Positions 8,945-19,446 of a DNA stretch of 64,000 bases are shown here, piece after piece. The position numbers were made by a program, and so were the translations under genes. Source of the DNA: Comamonadaceae bacterium (lineage in GTDB: Bacteria; Pseudomonadota; Gammaproteobacteria; Burkholderiales; Burkholderiaceae_C); NCBI GenBank assembly GCA_027484105.1, contig JAIXUG010000028.1, forward strand, positions 248,001 to 312,000, given 5' to 3'. The notes under the pieces are model-generated. The model saw nothing but the letters and a program-made list of their open reading frames with translations, was not told where the DNA came from and did not search any database. Each line of letters starts with the position of its first letter. Positions within the stretch are counted from its first letter, which is position 1.

Positions 8945-9931
8945 TCAAGGCCCTGGCGGCTCCGGCACCAGCAATCGCCCCTGCCAAATGCCCACGACTG
9001 TGGACAGGCCCAGCCAAAGAAACAGACCAGACACCAGCACCAAGCCCGCCAAGGCCCAGGCTTGCGCCTCAACGCGGTCCAAGGACAAGGTCAGTGACAA
9101 GGCAGAAAATGCCGCCAAGGGAAAAGACATGCCCCAAAAAGGCATGCCAAATGCCTGCTTGAAAACACCGCGGGCCACGAAGGCAGAGCCACACAAAAAC
9201 AACAAGGCCACACACCAAAGTCCCTCCACCATCCACGCCGGGGTGCCCAGGTTCAAACCCGTCAAAGCCAACACCGAAGGCGGCGCCACCGTGATGAAGG
9301 TCAAGGGCAACAGGCGCTGCGGCCACATGCCCAAGCGGCGGACGCGCCACCCAATCAGCCCCCAAGCCACAGGCCAAAGCAAGGCTGCCAGGCCAAATTG
9401 AACCGCGGCCCAAACCGGATGACCCAAAACCACACCCATCAAAGCCGGCAACACATTGCCCACCACGGGAATGAACAAGGCCGGGGTCATGCCCAACCAA
9501 AACCGGTCTTGGTGCCGATCCGCACGAAACCAGCCGAGCACCACCACACCACTCACCGCCATCAGACCCGCAGAACCGAGCATCCACAGGGCATTTGCCC
9601 ACCCTGAAAAACCCCAGTGGGCGGCCCCCACGCTGGCCATCAACACCCAAGAAGCGGGCAAGGCCGCCGTGAACACATGGCGCACAGGGTGCTGCAGGTC
9701 AGCGCGAACAGCTTGCGGGAACCAACCCAGGCGAGCCACTGTGGCCAGCATCAAAACGATCAAGACGCATGCGGCCACAACGCCCAGGGCGGCCGAGACC
9801 CACACCGCCACGGTCCCCCAAAGAAACTCGGCGCGCAACCAAGCCAGCGACAGGCCGCACCAACCCATGACCAAGGCAAACCAAGAAAAGCCAAGGTGTT
9901 GCACCGGCGAGAAAAAAAGGGGTGGGCTCAT
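8945..9931 (-). CDS. SLAC1/TDT-family anion or C4-dicarboxylate transporter
   Basis: 328 aa, almost entirely hydrophobic, with about ten predicted membrane helices. Features of the TehA/SLAC1 fold: FSPVQHLGFSWFALVMGWCG at the N-terminus and later GMSFPLAAFSALSL, matching the W-x-FPL element of the family. TDT members carry tellurite, malate or sulfite, so the substrate cannot be named. ATG 9931 is chosen over one 36 nt upstream because the latter lies in the ssb terminator. The gene is in the same direction as ssb but separated from it by that hairpin. Confidence 0.78.
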   Translation of the reverse strand: MSPPLFFSPVQHLGFSWFALVMGWCGLSLAWLRAEFLWGTVAVWVSAALGVVAACVLIVLMLATVARLGWFPQAVRADLQHPVRHVFTAALPASWVLMASVGAAHWGFSGWANALWMLGSAGLMAVSGVVVLGWFRADRHQDRFWLGMTPALFIPVVGNVLPALMGVVLGHPVWAAVQFGLAALLWPVAWGLIGWRVRRLGMWPQRLLPLTFITVAPPSVLALTGLNLGTPAWMVEGLWCVALLFLCGSAFVARGVFKQAFGMPFWGMSFPLAAFSALSLTLSLDRVEAQAWALAGLVLVSGLFLWLGLSTVVGIWQGRLLVPEPPGP

Positions 9932-9940
9932 GCGCGGCTG

Positions 9941-9972
9941 AAAGAAAAAACCCGTGGGCTGGACCACGGGTT
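9941..9972 (-). terminator. Rho-independent terminator downstream of ssb
   Basis: On the minus strand the stem AACCCGTGG pairs with CCACGGGTT around a 6-nt loop and is followed by a T-rich tract (TTTTTTCTTTC, including the last stem bases). It lies 31-62 nt after the ssb stop and overlaps the start region of the next transporter gene. Confidence 0.75.
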
Positions 9973-10002
9973 GGGGGCTGGACGTCGGTGAAGCGGTGTT
10001 CT

Positions 10003-10491
10003 TCAGAACGGGATGTCGTCGTCCATGTCGTCAAAGTTGCTGGCCGCAGGCTTGGCTGCGGCCGCAGGGCGGCTGGCCGGTGCGGCGGCAGGTCGGGCCG
10101 GCGCGGCTTGGCGTGGGGCATAGCCACCGCCGTCCTCGGCAGGGCCGCCCATGCCTTGGCGACTGCCCAGCATCTGCATGCTGTCGGCACGGATGTCGGT
10201 GGCGTACTTTTCCACACCGTTTTTGTCGGTGTATTTGCGGGTGCGCAGGCTGCCCTCGACATAGACCTGACTGCCTTTGCGCAGGTACTGGCCCGCGATT
10301 TCGGCGAGTTTGGCAAAAAAGCTGATGTTGTGCCACTCGGTGGCCTCGCGCATTTCACCGGTGGCCTTGTCTTTGTAACGGTCGGTGGTGGCCACGCGGA
10401 TGCTGGTGACCGCGTCACCAGAGGGCAAATAGCGGGTTTCAGGGTCGGCTCCCAGATTGCCGACGATGATGACTTTGTTGACGGATGCCAT
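10003..10491 (-). CDS. ssb: Single-stranded DNA-binding protein
   Basis: 162 aa. The N-terminal OB fold (about residues 1-110) starts [20 protein letters not shown] and contains the ssDNA-contact segment [20 protein letters not shown] flexible Ala/Pro/Gly-rich linker follows, and the protein ends in the acidic tip DDMDDDIPF that recruits repair and replication partners. GAGGAG precedes the ATG. It lies 99 nt downstream of an MFS gene divergent from uvrA, a neighbourhood common in betaproteobacteria. Binds and protects ssDNA in replication, recombination and repair. Confidence 0.97.
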   Translation of the reverse strand: MASVNKVIIVGNLGADPETRYLPSGDAVTSIRVATTDRYKDKATGEMREATEWHNISFFAKLAEIAGQYLRKGSQVYVEGSLRTRKYTDKNGVEKYATDIRADSMQMLGSRQGMGGPAEDGGGYAPRQAAPARPAAAPASRPAAAAKPAASNFDDMDDDIPF

Positions 10492-10590
10492 GAAAACTCC
10501 TCGATGATGCCCAATTATGCGGCCAATCTGATGCGGCGAATCGCCCTGGCCTCCAAGGCCAGAAAGCCGCCCCCAGGCGCCGCATTGTCC

Positions 10591-11778
10591 TCAGGGGGTA
10601 TGGCTCACAGGCGCGGCTCGACCGGGCGTCTGCATGGGCCACGCCAACAGCCACCACAGCAGCAAAGCCGCGCCACAGCTCAAAAACAGCGCCGGGCTGC
10701 CCCAGGACTTGACCAGCCAGCCGCCCACCAGACCGCCCACAAAAAACCCCAGGGACTGCAGCGTGTTGTATACCCCCAGGGCCGTACCGCGCATGGCCCG
10801 GGGGGCGATGCGCGAGGCCAGGCTGGGCTGGGTCGCCTCCAGCGCATTGAAGCCGCAAAAAAACACCAGCAACCAAGCCGCCAAAACACCCAGGCTGGGG
10901 GTGCCCACCGACTGCACCAACAAACCCAGCTGCACCAAGGCGATCAGGCCGATGGAGAGCAAAAACACTTTTTTCAGGTGCCCGCGCCGCTCCATGGCAA
11001 ACACCACACCCAAAAACAAAAACGACAGCAACACCGCTGGCAAATACACCTGCCAGTGCTGCGCCTTGTCCAGACCCGCCTGCACCAGCAAGGCCGGCAC
11101 AGCCACCCACATGGCCAATTGCACCGCATGCAGCACAAACACGCCCACATTCAGGCGCATCAAATCGGCATGGACCAACACGTCGGCCAGCCGCCCTCGG
11201 CCTGGCCCCAACACAGGCGGCGGAGCGGGCGGGGCGCCCCAGATGACCACGGCCACGCCCACCAAGGCCATCACCCCGGTCAACCAGAACAAGCCCGCGA
11301 ACCCGATCCAGGCCGTCAGCACCGGCGACACCACCAAAGACAGCGCAAACATGAGGCCGATGCTGGCGCCCACCAGGGCCATGGCCTTGGTGCGCACCTC
11401 ATCACGCGTCAGATCGGCCAGCAATGCGGTGACGGCCGCCGACACGGCACCGGCCCCCTGCAAGCTACGCCCGATGAGCAACTGGGTCAAATCGGTGGCC
11501 ACTGCCGCCCAAAAACTGCCCAAAGCAAAAATGATCAGGCCCAGCACGATCACCCGCTTGCGTCCGAAACGGTCCGATGCCATGCCAAAAGGCAATTGAA
11601 GCAAGCCTTGCGTCAAGCCATAAATCCCCATGGCCAAGCCCAGCCACAGGGGGTCTTCGCCCCCCGGATATTGCCGCGCCTCCAGGGCAAACACCGGCAA
11701 AACCAGAAACAAGCCCAGCATGCGCAAGGCAAAAATGCCCGACAAAGAGGCACTGGCGCGCCGCTCGGTGGGCGTCAT
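10591..11778 (-). CDS. MFS transporter
   Basis: 395 aa with twelve predicted membrane helices. The MFS loop 2-3 signature is visible as FGMASDRFGRKRVIVLG. No soluble extra domain. ATG 11778 (MTPTERRASASLSGIFALRM) puts a short cytoplasmic N-terminus before helix 1; a GTG 36 nt upstream is possible. The gene is divergent from uvrA and upstream of ssb, an arrangement seen in other betaproteobacteria, so the position is conserved rather than evidence of a joint function. Substrate unknown; drug-efflux-like by overall type. Confidence 0.85.
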   Translation of the reverse strand: MTPTERRASASLSGIFALRMLGLFLVLPVFALEARQYPGGEDPLWLGLAMGIYGLTQGLLQLPFGMASDRFGRKRVIVLGLIIFALGSFWAAVATDLTQLLIGRSLQGAGAVSAAVTALLADLTRDEVRTKAMALVGASIGLMFALSLVVSPVLTAWIGFAGLFWLTGVMALVGVAVVIWGAPPAPPPVLGPGRGRLADVLVHADLMRLNVGVFVLHAVQLAMWVAVPALLVQAGLDKAQHWQVYLPAVLLSFLFLGVVFAMERRGHLKKVFLLSIGLIALVQLGLLVQSVGTPSLGVLAAWLLVFFCGFNALEATQPSLASRIAPRAMRGTALGVYNTLQSLGFFVGGLVGGWLVKSWGSPALFLSCGAALLLWWLLAWPMQTPGRAAPVSHTP

Positions 11779-11930
11779 GTCCAAAGAAGATGCTGTCTGC
11801 GCAAGGTCGGTCACACAAAACCCCAAACAGGGTGAAAACAAACGAAGGATTGTCCCTGATTGGTGGTCCCCGGGGGCCGCCGCAGCCCCGGCAGGGATAA
11901 TCAAAGGTTTTGCTGATCTGGCCGCCCACC

Positions 11931-14882
11931 GTGAAACTTGTTGACCCCCTTGCCCTGCCCGATGAACCTGATGATGCGCGCTATCTGGCCGCAGCGCTGC
12001 GGCAAAGCCACATCAGCGTGCGGGGGGCACGCACCCACAACCTGAAAAACATCGACCTCGACATCCCGCGCAACCAGCTGGTGGTGATCACCGGGCTGTC
12101 GGGTTCGGGCAAGTCGAGCTTGGCTTTTGACACGCTGTATGCCGAGGGCCAGCGTCGCTATGTGGAGAGCCTGTCGGCCTATGCCCGGCAATTCCTGCAA
12201 CTGATGGACAAGCCCGATGTGGACCTGATCGAAGGCCTGTCGCCCGCGATTTCCATCGAGCAAAAAGCCACCAGCCACAACCCGCGCTCCACCGTGGGCA
12301 CCGTGACCGAGATCCACGACTACCTGCGCCTGCTGTTTGCCCGCGCGGGCACGCCGTATTGCCCTGACCACCACCTGCCCTTGCAGGCGCAGACCGTGAG
12401 CCAGATGGTGGACACGGTGCTGGCCCTGCCCGAAGACACCAAGCTGATGATCTTGGCGCCGATTGCCCGAGAGAAAAAAGGCGAGTTTGAAAAAGTCTTT
12501 GAGCAGATGCAGGCGCTGGGCTATGTGCGCTTTCGCATCAATGGTCAGACGGTGGAGGTGGAAGACCTGCCCACACTCAAGAAAACAGAGAAGCACAACA
12601 TCGACGTGGTGGTGGACCGCATCAAGGTTCGCGCCGAAGAGGACGAGAAAGTGAAAGGAAATGCAAGAGACGCCCTGCGCCAGCGTCTGGCCGAAAGCTT
12701 TGAAGCCGCGCTGCACCTGGCGGAACACCGCGCCGTGGCACTGGAGATGGACACGGGCAAAGAACACCTGTTCAACGCCAAGTTCGCTTGCCCGGTGTGC
12801 ACCTATTCCATCAGCGAACTCGAGCCGCGCCTGTTCTCGTTCAACTCGCCCATGGGCGCTTGCCCCACCTGTGACGGCATCGGCACCATGGCGTTTTTCG
12901 ACCCCGAGCGGGTGGTGGCCTTTCCCTCACTCAGCTTGGCCAGTGGCGCCATCAAGGGCTGGGACCGGCGCAACGGCTTTTACTTCAGCATGCTCGAAAG
13001 CCTGGCCAAGCATTACCAATTCGACATCGAAGCACCCTTTGAAAAACTCGCACCGGCGCACCAACAGGTGCTGCTGCACGGTTCGGGCGAAGAAGAAATC
13101 AAGTTCAGCTACGTGATGGAGTCCGGCGCCTCACAAGGCAAGAAGGTCAGCAAAAAACACCCCTTCGAAGGCATCATCCCCAACATGACGCGGCGTTACC
13201 GCGAGACCGACTCGGCCGTGGTGCGCGAAGACCTGGCGCGCTACCGCAACCTGCAGCCTTGCACCAGCTGCCAGGGCACCCGTTTGCGGCGCGAGGCGCG
13301 CCATGTGCGCATTGGTGAAGGCGCTCAGGCCCGCGCCATTTACGAGATCAGCCACATCACGCTGGGCGAATCGCAGCAATATTTTCAGAGTCTGCAACTG
13401 CGCGGGGCCAAGGCCGAGATCGCCGACAAGGTGGTGCGCGAAATCGCATCACGCCTGAAATTCCTCAACGACGTGGGTCTGAACTACTTGAGCCTGGACC
13501 GCAGCGCCGAGACCTTGTCGGGCGGTGAGGCCCAGCGTATCCGCTTGGCCAGCCAAATCGGTTCGGGCCTGACGGGCGTGATGTACGTGCTGGACGAGCC
13601 CAGCATCGGCCTGCACCAGCGCGACAACGACCGCCTGATCGGCACCCTGCAACACCTGCGCGACATTGGCAACAGCGTGCTGGTGGTCGAGCACGACGAA
13701 GACATGATCCGCGTGGCGGACCACGTGATCGATATGGGGCCCGGCGCGGGCGTGCACGGCGGGCGCGTGATGGCCCAAGGCACTTGCGCCGACATCCTGG
13801 CGGCGCACGACTCCATCACCGGCCAATACATGTCGGGTCGCAAAAAAATCGCGACGCCAAAGCGCCACAAAGCAGGCAAAGACTTCATCGAGATCTTGGG
13901 CGCCAAAGGCAACAACCTCCAAAACGTGAACGTGAGGCTCCCCGTGGGCTTGCTCACTTGCGTGACCGGTGTGTCGGGCTCCGGCAAATCAACCCTGGTC
14001 AACGACACGCTCTACAAGGCCGCGGCACACCAGATTCACCGTGCTCACGAGGAAGCCGCCCCGCACGAAGCCATCCTGGGACTTGAACTCTTCGACAAAG
14101 TCATCAACGTGGACCAATCGCCCATTGGCCGCACCCCACGCAGCAACCCCGCCACCTACACGGGCCTGTTCACCCACATCCGCGAACTGATGGCCGAGGT
14201 GCCCGCAGCCCGCGAGCGCGGCTACGGCCCCGGGCGCTTCAGCTTCAACGTGAGCGCATCGTCGGGCGGAGGCCGGTGTGAAGCCTGCCAGGGCGACGGC
14301 GTGGTGAAAGTGGAGATGCACTTTTTGCCGGATGTGTATGTGCCCTGCGACGTGTGCCACGGCATGCGCTACAACCGCGAAACGCTGGAAGTGCAATACA
14401 AGGGGCAGAACATCGCGCAGATCCTGAACATGACGGTGGAAGCTGCACACCAGTTCTTCAGCGCCGTGCCCAACATCGCGCGCAAGTTGCAAACCCTGCT
14501 GGATGTGGGCCTGACCTACATCCGCCTGGGTCAAAGCGCCACCACGCTCTCGGGCGGCGAGGCGCAACGCGTGAAACTCGCACTCGAATTGTCCAAGCGC
14601 GACACCGGTCGCACGCTGTACATCCTGGACGAGCCCACCACCGGTCTGCATTTTGCCGACATCGACCTGCTGCTCCAAGTGCTGCACCAGCTGCGCGATG
14701 CGGGCAACACCATCGTCATCATCGAACACAACCTCGACGTCATCAAAACCGCCGACTGGCTGATCGACATGGGGCCAGAAGGCGGCGCGGGCGGCGGCAC
14801 TGTCGTGGGCGAAGGCACACCGGAGCAGCTGGCCAAAAACAAGGCGAGCTTCACGGGCCGTTATTTGGCGCGTTTGCTCTAA
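11931..14882 (+). CDS. uvrA: Excinuclease ABC subunit A
   Basis: 983 aa, close to the usual 940-1000. UvrA is the DNA-damage sensor of nucleotide excision repair and hands lesions to UvrB. It has two ABC ATPase modules: Walker [10 protein letters not shown] in the first and GVSGSGKST in the second, each with a signature LSGGEAQR and a Walker B (VLDEPS, ILDEPT). Zinc modules are visible as CPVC...CPTC and CEAC...CDVC. A GTG at 11931 ([10 protein letters not shown]) is preferred; a TTG at 11910 in the same frame is possible. Neither has a clear ribosome-binding site. Confidence 0.97.
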   Translation: MKLVDPLALPDEPDDARYLAAALRQSHISVRGARTHNLKNIDLDIPRNQLVVITGLSGSGKSSLAFDTLYAEGQRRYVESLSAYARQFLQLMDKPDVDLIEGLSPAISIEQKATSHNPRSTVGTVTEIHDYLRLLFARAGTPYCPDHHLPLQAQTVSQMVDTVLALPEDTKLMILAPIAREKKGEFEKVFEQMQALGYVRFRINGQTVEVEDLPTLKKTEKHNIDVVVDRIKVRAEEDEKVKGNARDALRQRLAESFEAALHLAEHRAVALEMDTGKEHLFNAKFACPVCTYSISELEPRLFSFNSPMGACPTCDGIGTMAFFDPERVVAFPSLSLASGAIKGWDRRNGFYFSMLESLAKHYQFDIEAPFEKLAPAHQQVLLHGSGEEEIKFSYVMESGASQGKKVSKKHPFEGIIPNMTRRYRETDSAVVREDLARYRNLQPCTSCQGTRLRREARHVRIGEGAQARAIYEISHITLGESQQYFQSLQLRGAKAEIADKVVREIASRLKFLNDVGLNYLSLDRSAETLSGGEAQRIRLASQIGSGLTGVMYVLDEPSIGLHQRDNDRLIGTLQHLRDIGNSVLVVEHDEDMIRVADHVIDMGPGAGVHGGRVMAQGTCADILAAHDSITGQYMSGRKKIATPKRHKAGKDFIEILGAKGNNLQNVNVRLPVGLLTCVTGVSGSGKSTLVNDTLYKAAAHQIHRAHEEAAPHEAILGLELFDKVINVDQSPIGRTPRSNPATYTGLFTHIRELMAEVPAARERGYGPGRFSFNVSASSGGGRCEACQGDGVVKVEMHFLPDVYVPCDVCHGMRYNRETLEVQYKGQNIAQILNMTVEAAHQFFSAVPNIARKLQTLLDVGLTYIRLGQSATTLSGGEAQRVKLALELSKRDTGRTLYILDEPTTGLHFADIDLLLQVLHQLRDAGNTIVIIEHNLDVIKTADWLIDMGPEGGAGGGTVVGEGTPEQLAKNKASFTGRYLARLL

Positions 14883-14937
14883 AAGCGCGGGCCACCTGCA
14901 CCGCTTCATCCATCTCTTTTTGAAACAACACGCCTCC

Positions 14938-15324
14938 ATGAAAACCATCGTCCGTGCTTTCTTCCGAACCCTGCGCACCGTGCTCGGCCCCGTCATGCTG
15001 CTCAAAGAGCGCCTGACCCAACCGGCTGGCGTGGTGCGCGAAGCAGCGGCGCAAGCCGGCGTGGACGCGCAATGCCAAAGCCTGGCGCTGTACCAGTTCA
15101 GCACCTGCCCGTTTTGCATCAAGGTGCGCCAGGAAATGCGTCGCCTGTCACTGCCCATCGAAATGCGCGACGCACAGCACCATGCAGCCCACCGAAATGA
15201 ATTGTTGCAAGGCACTGGCGCGACCCAGGTGCCATGCCTGCGGATCACCGAAGCCGATGGCCAAACCCGTTGGCTGCAGGATTCGGCCGCCATCGTGGCC
15301 TATTTGCGCGAACGCTTTGCCTGA
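14938..15324 (+). CDS. Glutaredoxin/GST N-terminal-domain protein with CPFC motif
   Basis: 128 aa. A hydrophobic N-terminal segment (residues 1-25) is followed by a thioredoxin-fold domain of about 80 residues beginning LALYQFSTCPFCIKVRQEMR. CPFC is a dithiol redox site, the later TQVPCL supplies the cis-proline, and SAAIVAYL resembles the glutathione-binding loop of glutaredoxins and GSTs. An ATG six codons earlier is possible. It follows uvrA by 55 nt on the same strand and may be cotranscribed. Probably a small membrane-associated thiol oxidoreductase; the partner is unknown. Confidence 0.75.
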   Translation: MKTIVRAFFRTLRTVLGPVMLLKERLTQPAGVVREAAAQAGVDAQCQSLALYQFSTCPFCIKVRQEMRRLSLPIEMRDAQHHAAHRNELLQGTGATQVPCLRITEADGQTRWLQDSAAIVAYLRERFA

Positions 15325-15390
15325 AAGTCGGCAGCCACAAAGCGCTGGCAGGTCGGTGCTTCAGCCCCGACAAAGCGGAACACGGGTCGA

Positions 15391-15771
15391 TCAGCGCAAA
15401 GCCATCCCAACCACGGCCAACACCAGCGCAGCCACCGCCCACAACAGCACGCGTGTGCGCACACGCAAGGTCTCCACCGCGCTGACCAAGCGGGCGTTTT
15501 GCTCGGCCAACTCGGCCAGGGTTTGGGCCATCTCGGCTTGCATCTGGGCCTGGCGGTCCAGTTGCACCTGGGCGGCGATCAAACGGTTCTTCAGCTCACC
15601 CAAGCTGGGCAAGGCCTCCTTGCTCAAATCGACACCGGTGGCACTGGACGGCGCGGGCTCTGCGCTTTGTCGGTCCATCAGTTTGCGCGCTGCTTTGAGC
15701 ACGCTGGGCGCATGTTCAATCACATCCCCCCAGGGGATGACCTTGAGCGCCAGCAGCCAGGGGATGGCCAT
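15391..15771 (-). CDS. Small membrane-anchored coiled-coil protein of unknown function
   Basis: 126 aa. Residues about 55-100 form a helical heptad-like segment (LKNRLIAAQVQLDRQAQMQA onward), followed by a C-terminal membrane helix (VLLWAVAALVLAVVGMAL), giving a tail-anchored topology. AAAGGAAC lies upstream of the ATG. I do not recognise a named family. It sits alone between the glutaredoxin-like gene and the MerR-hotdog gene. Confidence 0.65.
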   Translation of the reverse strand: MAIPWLLALKVIPWGDVIEHAPSVLKAARKLMDRQSAEPAPSSATGVDLSKEALPSLGELKNRLIAAQVQLDRQAQMQAEMAQTLAELAEQNARLVSAVETLRVRTRVLLWAVAALVLAVVGMALR

Positions 15772-15837
15772 GCGAAGTTCCTTTCGGCTCGGTGGTTACA
15801 AAGGCCCTGAAGCCTGATGTCAGTATGGCACGGTCTG

Positions 15838-16467
15838 TCACGCGGCGACCACCGTCAGCAAAGTCTGACCGTTCGCCACCAGCTTCTCCCCCTCTGCATC
15901 CACCGCGAACAAATCACAGCTGGTGAAGACCTGCGCTTTGCCGGGTTTGACCACGCGGGCCCGCGCAATGAACTTTTGTCCCACGGCAGGGCGCAGGCAG
16001 TTGACCGAAAAGTGGGCGGCCAACAAATTCGGCCCCGCCACAGTACCGGCCGCAAAGCCGCAGGCGGTGTCGATGAGTGTGCCCATCAAACCCGCATGCA
16101 AATAGCCCGAGTACTGCCCCACCTCTGGACGCCAAGGCATCTGGATTTCGACAAAGCCGGGCTCGGCCACCGTCACCTCGATGCCGCACCAGCGGTTGAA
16201 CTCGGCCACACGCGCCAGGATCGCCTCGATCATGTCTTGCGCCGACAGCTTGCCCGCTTGGAAGCGCGGCAAACACTCGGCGATGAAGGGCAGCGAGAAA
16301 CCCATCTCCCGCGACATGGCGATGAAGATGACGTGCTTGACGGTTTTTTCGTCGTACACGCGGTAACCATTGGGCAGTCGCTGGCTTTCAATGAGGCCTT
16401 CGGCCTCATAGCGCCGCAAGCGGTGCACCGACACCCGGGTCTTGGCAGAGAGTTCTGAAATCAACAT
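15838..16467 (-). CDS. MerR-type HTH fused to a PaaI-like hotdog thioesterase domain
   Basis: 209 aa in one uninterrupted frame. Residues 1-70 are a MerR-family winged HTH: MLISELSAKTRVSVHRLRRY, then EAEGLIESQRLPNGYRVYDE. A helix (about 70-92) leads into a hotdog domain (about 93-209) with the PaaI-type motif GYLHAGLMGTLIDTACGFAAG, where H124 and D133 occupy the usual active-site positions. Natural MerR proteins end in a short dimerisation helix or a ligand domain, so the hotdog may sense an acyl-CoA or hydrolyse one. The next gene, divergent, starts a group with an acyl-CoA ligase and dehydrogenase. Domain calls are firm; the regulatory role is inference. Confidence 0.8.
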   Translation of the reverse strand: MLISELSAKTRVSVHRLRRYEAEGLIESQRLPNGYRVYDEKTVKHVIFIAMSREMGFSLPFIAECLPRFQAGKLSAQDMIEAILARVAEFNRWCGIEVTVAEPGFVEIQMPWRPEVGQYSGYLHAGLMGTLIDTACGFAAGTVAGPNLLAAHFSVNCLRPAVGQKFIARARVVKPGKAQVFTSCDLFAVDAEGEKLVANGQTLLTVVAA

Positions 16468-16485
16468 GAATTCAGTCGAGCAAGG

Positions 16486-16500
16486 CTCGCACTGCGCGAG
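16486..16500. promoter_or_regulatory. Candidate operator upstream of the MerR-hotdog gene
   Basis: CTCGC, 5 nt, GCGAG lies about 20-33 nt upstream of the MerR-hotdog start, inside the 142-nt gap to the divergent hydrolase gene. Short arms in GC-rich DNA can occur by chance; listed because of its position. Confidence 0.25.
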
Positions 16501-16609
16501 GCTTAGGCCCTATGACGCGTGGGCGACAAGCCAAAGCGCCCGCTGCGCCGCAGGCGATACCCCATGCCATCAGGCTGGTGTACAAAACACCCTTCCACCG
16601 GAGCCGCCG

Positions 16610-17785
16610 ATGACTGCACACACCAGCTTGCCCCACGCCCCACCCACCGAGGTGGGCCTGTGCCCCGAACGCACCCAGCGCCTGATGGACGTGCTGCGCC
16701 GCGAAGTGGCCAGTGGCCGCCTGCCGGGTGCCGTGGCCATGATCGCCCGGCGCGGTCAGATCGGCTTGTTCGAAGCCGTGGGCCAGCAAGACCCGGCCAC
16801 GGGCACCCCCATGAAAACCGACAGCATCTTCCGCATCTACTCCATGACCAAGCCGGTCGTGTCGGTGGCGGTGATGATGCTGGTCGAGCGCGGGCAGTTG
16901 ATTTTGAGCGACCCGGTCAGCCGCTGGTTGCCCGAATACGCCAACCAAAAAGTGGCTACAGCCGATGGCCTGGAGCCCGTGCGGCAAGAAGCCACGGTGC
17001 AAGACCTGTTGCGCCACACCGCAGGGCTGACCTATGAATTCTTGGGCGACTCACCGGTGCAGCGCCAATATGGGGCGGTGAAGATCGCCTCACGCGAGCG
17101 CACCAATGCCGAGTTTTCTCAAACGCTGGCCGCAGTGCCGTTGCAGTTTCAGCCCGGCACCGTGTGGGCCTACAGCCGCGCCACCGATGTGCTGGGGCGG
17201 CTGGTCGAGGTGGTCAGCGGGCAAGGCTTGGGCGCATTCCTGCAAGCCGAGATTTTTGGCCCGCTGGGCATGGTGGACACCGGCTTTGCCGTGCCGCCAG
17301 AACACCACCACCGCATTGCCGAGCCCTTTGCGCACGACCCCGACGGCGGTGTGCCGATGAAGGTGCTGGAACCCCGCCAGATGCCTGCCATGGAAGGCGG
17401 CGGTGGCGGGTTGATGTCCACCACCATGGACTACGCCCGCTTTTTGCAGTGCCTGCGCAACCGGGGCGAGCTCGAAGGCGTGCGCCTGCTCGGCCCCCAC
17501 ACGGTGGACTACATGACCGCCGACCACTTGGGCAGCATGCCTGCAGATGGCACCTTGCTGCCCCCCGGCCACGGCTTTGGACTCGGCTTTGCAGTGCGCA
17601 CCCATTTGGGCCTGTCGCCGGTGCCCGGCTCGGTGGGCTTGTACTACTGGGGCGGGATTGCGGGCACCACTTTTTTTGTGGACCCGGCGCTCGACATGTA
17701 TGCCATGCTGATGATCCAAGCCCCCAACCAAAGGGATTACTATCGGCCCCTGTTCCGCGACCTGGTGTACGCGGCGCTGCTTTAA
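16610..17785 (+). CDS. Beta-lactamase-fold serine hydrolase/esterase (class C family)
   Basis: 391 aa, no clear signal peptide, so probably cytoplasmic. The catalytic S-x-x-K motif is S78-M-T-K81 in IYSMTKPVVS, and the second motif is YSRATD in VWAYSRATDVLGRLVE, the form seen in EstB-like esterases rather than true beta-lactamases. GGGGGLMSTTMDYARF is the usual glycine-rich stretch of the family. ATG 16610 (MTAHTSLPHAPP) follows GGAG; the frame is open upstream without family similarity. It is 27 nt before the acyl-CoA ligase gene and is probably in one operon with it. Confidence 0.82.
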   Translation: MTAHTSLPHAPPTEVGLCPERTQRLMDVLRREVASGRLPGAVAMIARRGQIGLFEAVGQQDPATGTPMKTDSIFRIYSMTKPVVSVAVMMLVERGQLILSDPVSRWLPEYANQKVATADGLEPVRQEATVQDLLRHTAGLTYEFLGDSPVQRQYGAVKIASRERTNAEFSQTLAAVPLQFQPGTVWAYSRATDVLGRLVEVVSGQGLGAFLQAEIFGPLGMVDTGFAVPPEHHHRIAEPFAHDPDGGVPMKVLEPRQMPAMEGGGGGLMSTTMDYARFLQCLRNRGELEGVRLLGPHTVDYMTADHLGSMPADGTLLPPGHGFGLGFAVRTHLGLSPVPGSVGLYYWGGIAGTTFFVDPALDMYAMLMIQAPNQRDYYRPLFRDLVYAALL

Positions 17786-17812
17786 AAAAATGCAAAACAC
17801 TGGAGACAGCAC

Positions 17813-19432
17813 ATGCCCCAACCCGGCCTCATGATGAACCGCCCCTTGCTCATTTCGGGCATCCTCGAACACGCCGCTGCACAATTTGGCGAGCAAGACA
17901 TCGTCTCGCGCGAGACGCACGGCCCGCTGCACCGCAGCACCTTTGCCCAGGCTGCCCAGCGGGCGCGCCAGCTGGCCAACGCTTTGGCGCAAATGGGCCT
18001 GAAAGCGGGCAGTGCCATTGGCTCGATTGCCTGGAACAACCACCGCCACCTGGAAGCGTATTACGCCGTCTCGGGCAGCGGCATGGTCATGCACACCTGC
18101 AACCCTCGCCTGCACCCCCAGCAGCTGATCTATGTGATCAACCACGCCGAAGACGAGGTGGTGCTGTTTGACGCCACCTTTGCGCCACTGGTCAAAGGCA
18201 TTGCCGCGCATTGCCCCAAGGTGCGCGCCTGGGTGTGTCTGGCCGATGCGGCCAACACCCCCGCCATCGAGGGCGTGAGCGTGCTCAACTACGAAGACCT
18301 GATCGCGGGCCACAGCGACACATTCGACTGGCCCGCACTCGATGAAAACACCGGCGCAGCGCTGTGCTACACCTCGGGCACCACCGGCAACCCCAAGGGC
18401 GTGCTGTACTCGCACCGCGCCATCGTCATGAACGCCACCACCGGCTGCATGCCCGATGTGCTGGGCCTGTCCACCCAAGAGACCATCTTGCCCGTGGTGC
18501 CGATGTTCCACATCAACGCCTGGTGCATCCCCTATGCCGCACTGGTGGCTGGCACCAAGCTGGTCTTGCCTGGCCCCAAACTCGATGGCCCCAGCTTGTA
18601 CGAGCTGATGGACGCCGAGCAGGTCACCATCAGCGCGGGTGTGCCCACCATCTGGATGGGCCTGATCCAGCACGTCGAGCAAAACAACTTGCGCTTTGCC
18701 CACATGAAGCGCACCTGTGTGGGCGGCTCGGCCATGCCCATGGCGCTGATCGCCAAGTTCATGGACACCTATGGCGTGGAAGTGCGCCACGGCTGGGGCA
18801 TGACCGAAACCACCGCCGTGGCGACCATGAGCATCCTGACCCGCACCGACCGCCAAAAACCTGCAGCCGAACAACACGCCATCGTGGCCAAGCAAGGCCG
18901 CGCGGTCTCAGGCATCGAAATCAAAGTCGTGGACGAAAACGGTGCCACCCTGCCGCGCGACGGCACCTCCCAAGGCGAGCTGATGGTGCGCGGCCAATGG
19001 ATCGTGGCGCGCTATTTCAAGGCCGAGAAAACCGCGCTGGTGGACGGCTGGTTCCCCACGGGCGACATCGCCACCATCGATGCGCGGGGCACCATGCAAA
19101 TCCGCGACCGCACCAAGGACGTGATCAAAACCGGAGGCGAGTGGATCAGCTCGATCGACCTGGAAAACGCCGCCATCGGCCACCCCGCCGTGGCCATGGC
19201 CGCCGTCATTGGCGTCAAGCACCCCAAGTGGGACGAGCGCCCACTGCTGTTCATCGTGCGCAAGCCCGGTCAAACGCTTGAAAAGCAGGAGATCCTGGAC
19301 TTTTTGGCCACCAAGGTCGCCAAGTGGTGGGTGCCCGACGATGTGGTCTTCCTCGAATCGCTGCCCGTGGGTGGCACCGGCAAGGTGCAAAAGAACGACC
19401 TGCGCAAGGACTACGGCGGCGTGTTCAGCTGA
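17813..19432 (+). CDS. Acyl-CoA synthetase (AMP-forming, medium/long-chain FadD/AlkK type)
   Basis: 539 aa adenylate-forming enzyme that activates a carboxylic acid to its CoA thioester via an acyl-AMP. Core motifs: P-loop [18 protein letters not shown] (about residues 185-202), [21 protein letters not shown] and the C-terminal hinge [14 protein letters not shown]; the conserved lysine near the C-terminus is in [12 protein letters not shown]. Length and motifs match fatty acyl-CoA ligases of the AlkK/DmdB-like group. GGAGA precedes the ATG. It lies downstream of the hydrolase and converges with a GST gene. Chain-length preference cannot be read. Confidence 0.88.
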   Translation: MPQPGLMMNRPLLISGILEHAAAQFGEQDIVSRETHGPLHRSTFAQAAQRARQLANALAQMGLKAGSAIGSIAWNNHRHLEAYYAVSGSGMVMHTCNPRLHPQQLIYVINHAEDEVVLFDATFAPLVKGIAAHCPKVRAWVCLADAANTPAIEGVSVLNYEDLIAGHSDTFDWPALDENTGAALCYTSGTTGNPKGVLYSHRAIVMNATTGCMPDVLGLSTQETILPVVPMFHINAWCIPYAALVAGTKLVLPGPKLDGPSLYELMDAEQVTISAGVPTIWMGLIQHVEQNNLRFAHMKRTCVGGSAMPMALIAKFMDTYGVEVRHGWGMTETTAVATMSILTRTDRQKPAAEQHAIVAKQGRAVSGIEIKVVDENGATLPRDGTSQGELMVRGQWIVARYFKAEKTALVDGWFPTGDIATIDARGTMQIRDRTKDVIKTGGEWISSIDLENAAIGHPAVAMAAVIGVKHPKWDERPLLFIVRKPGQTLEKQEILDFLATKVAKWWVPDDVVFLESLPVGGTGKVQKNDLRKDYGGVFS

Positions 19433-19446
19433 TCATTTTCAGCCGA

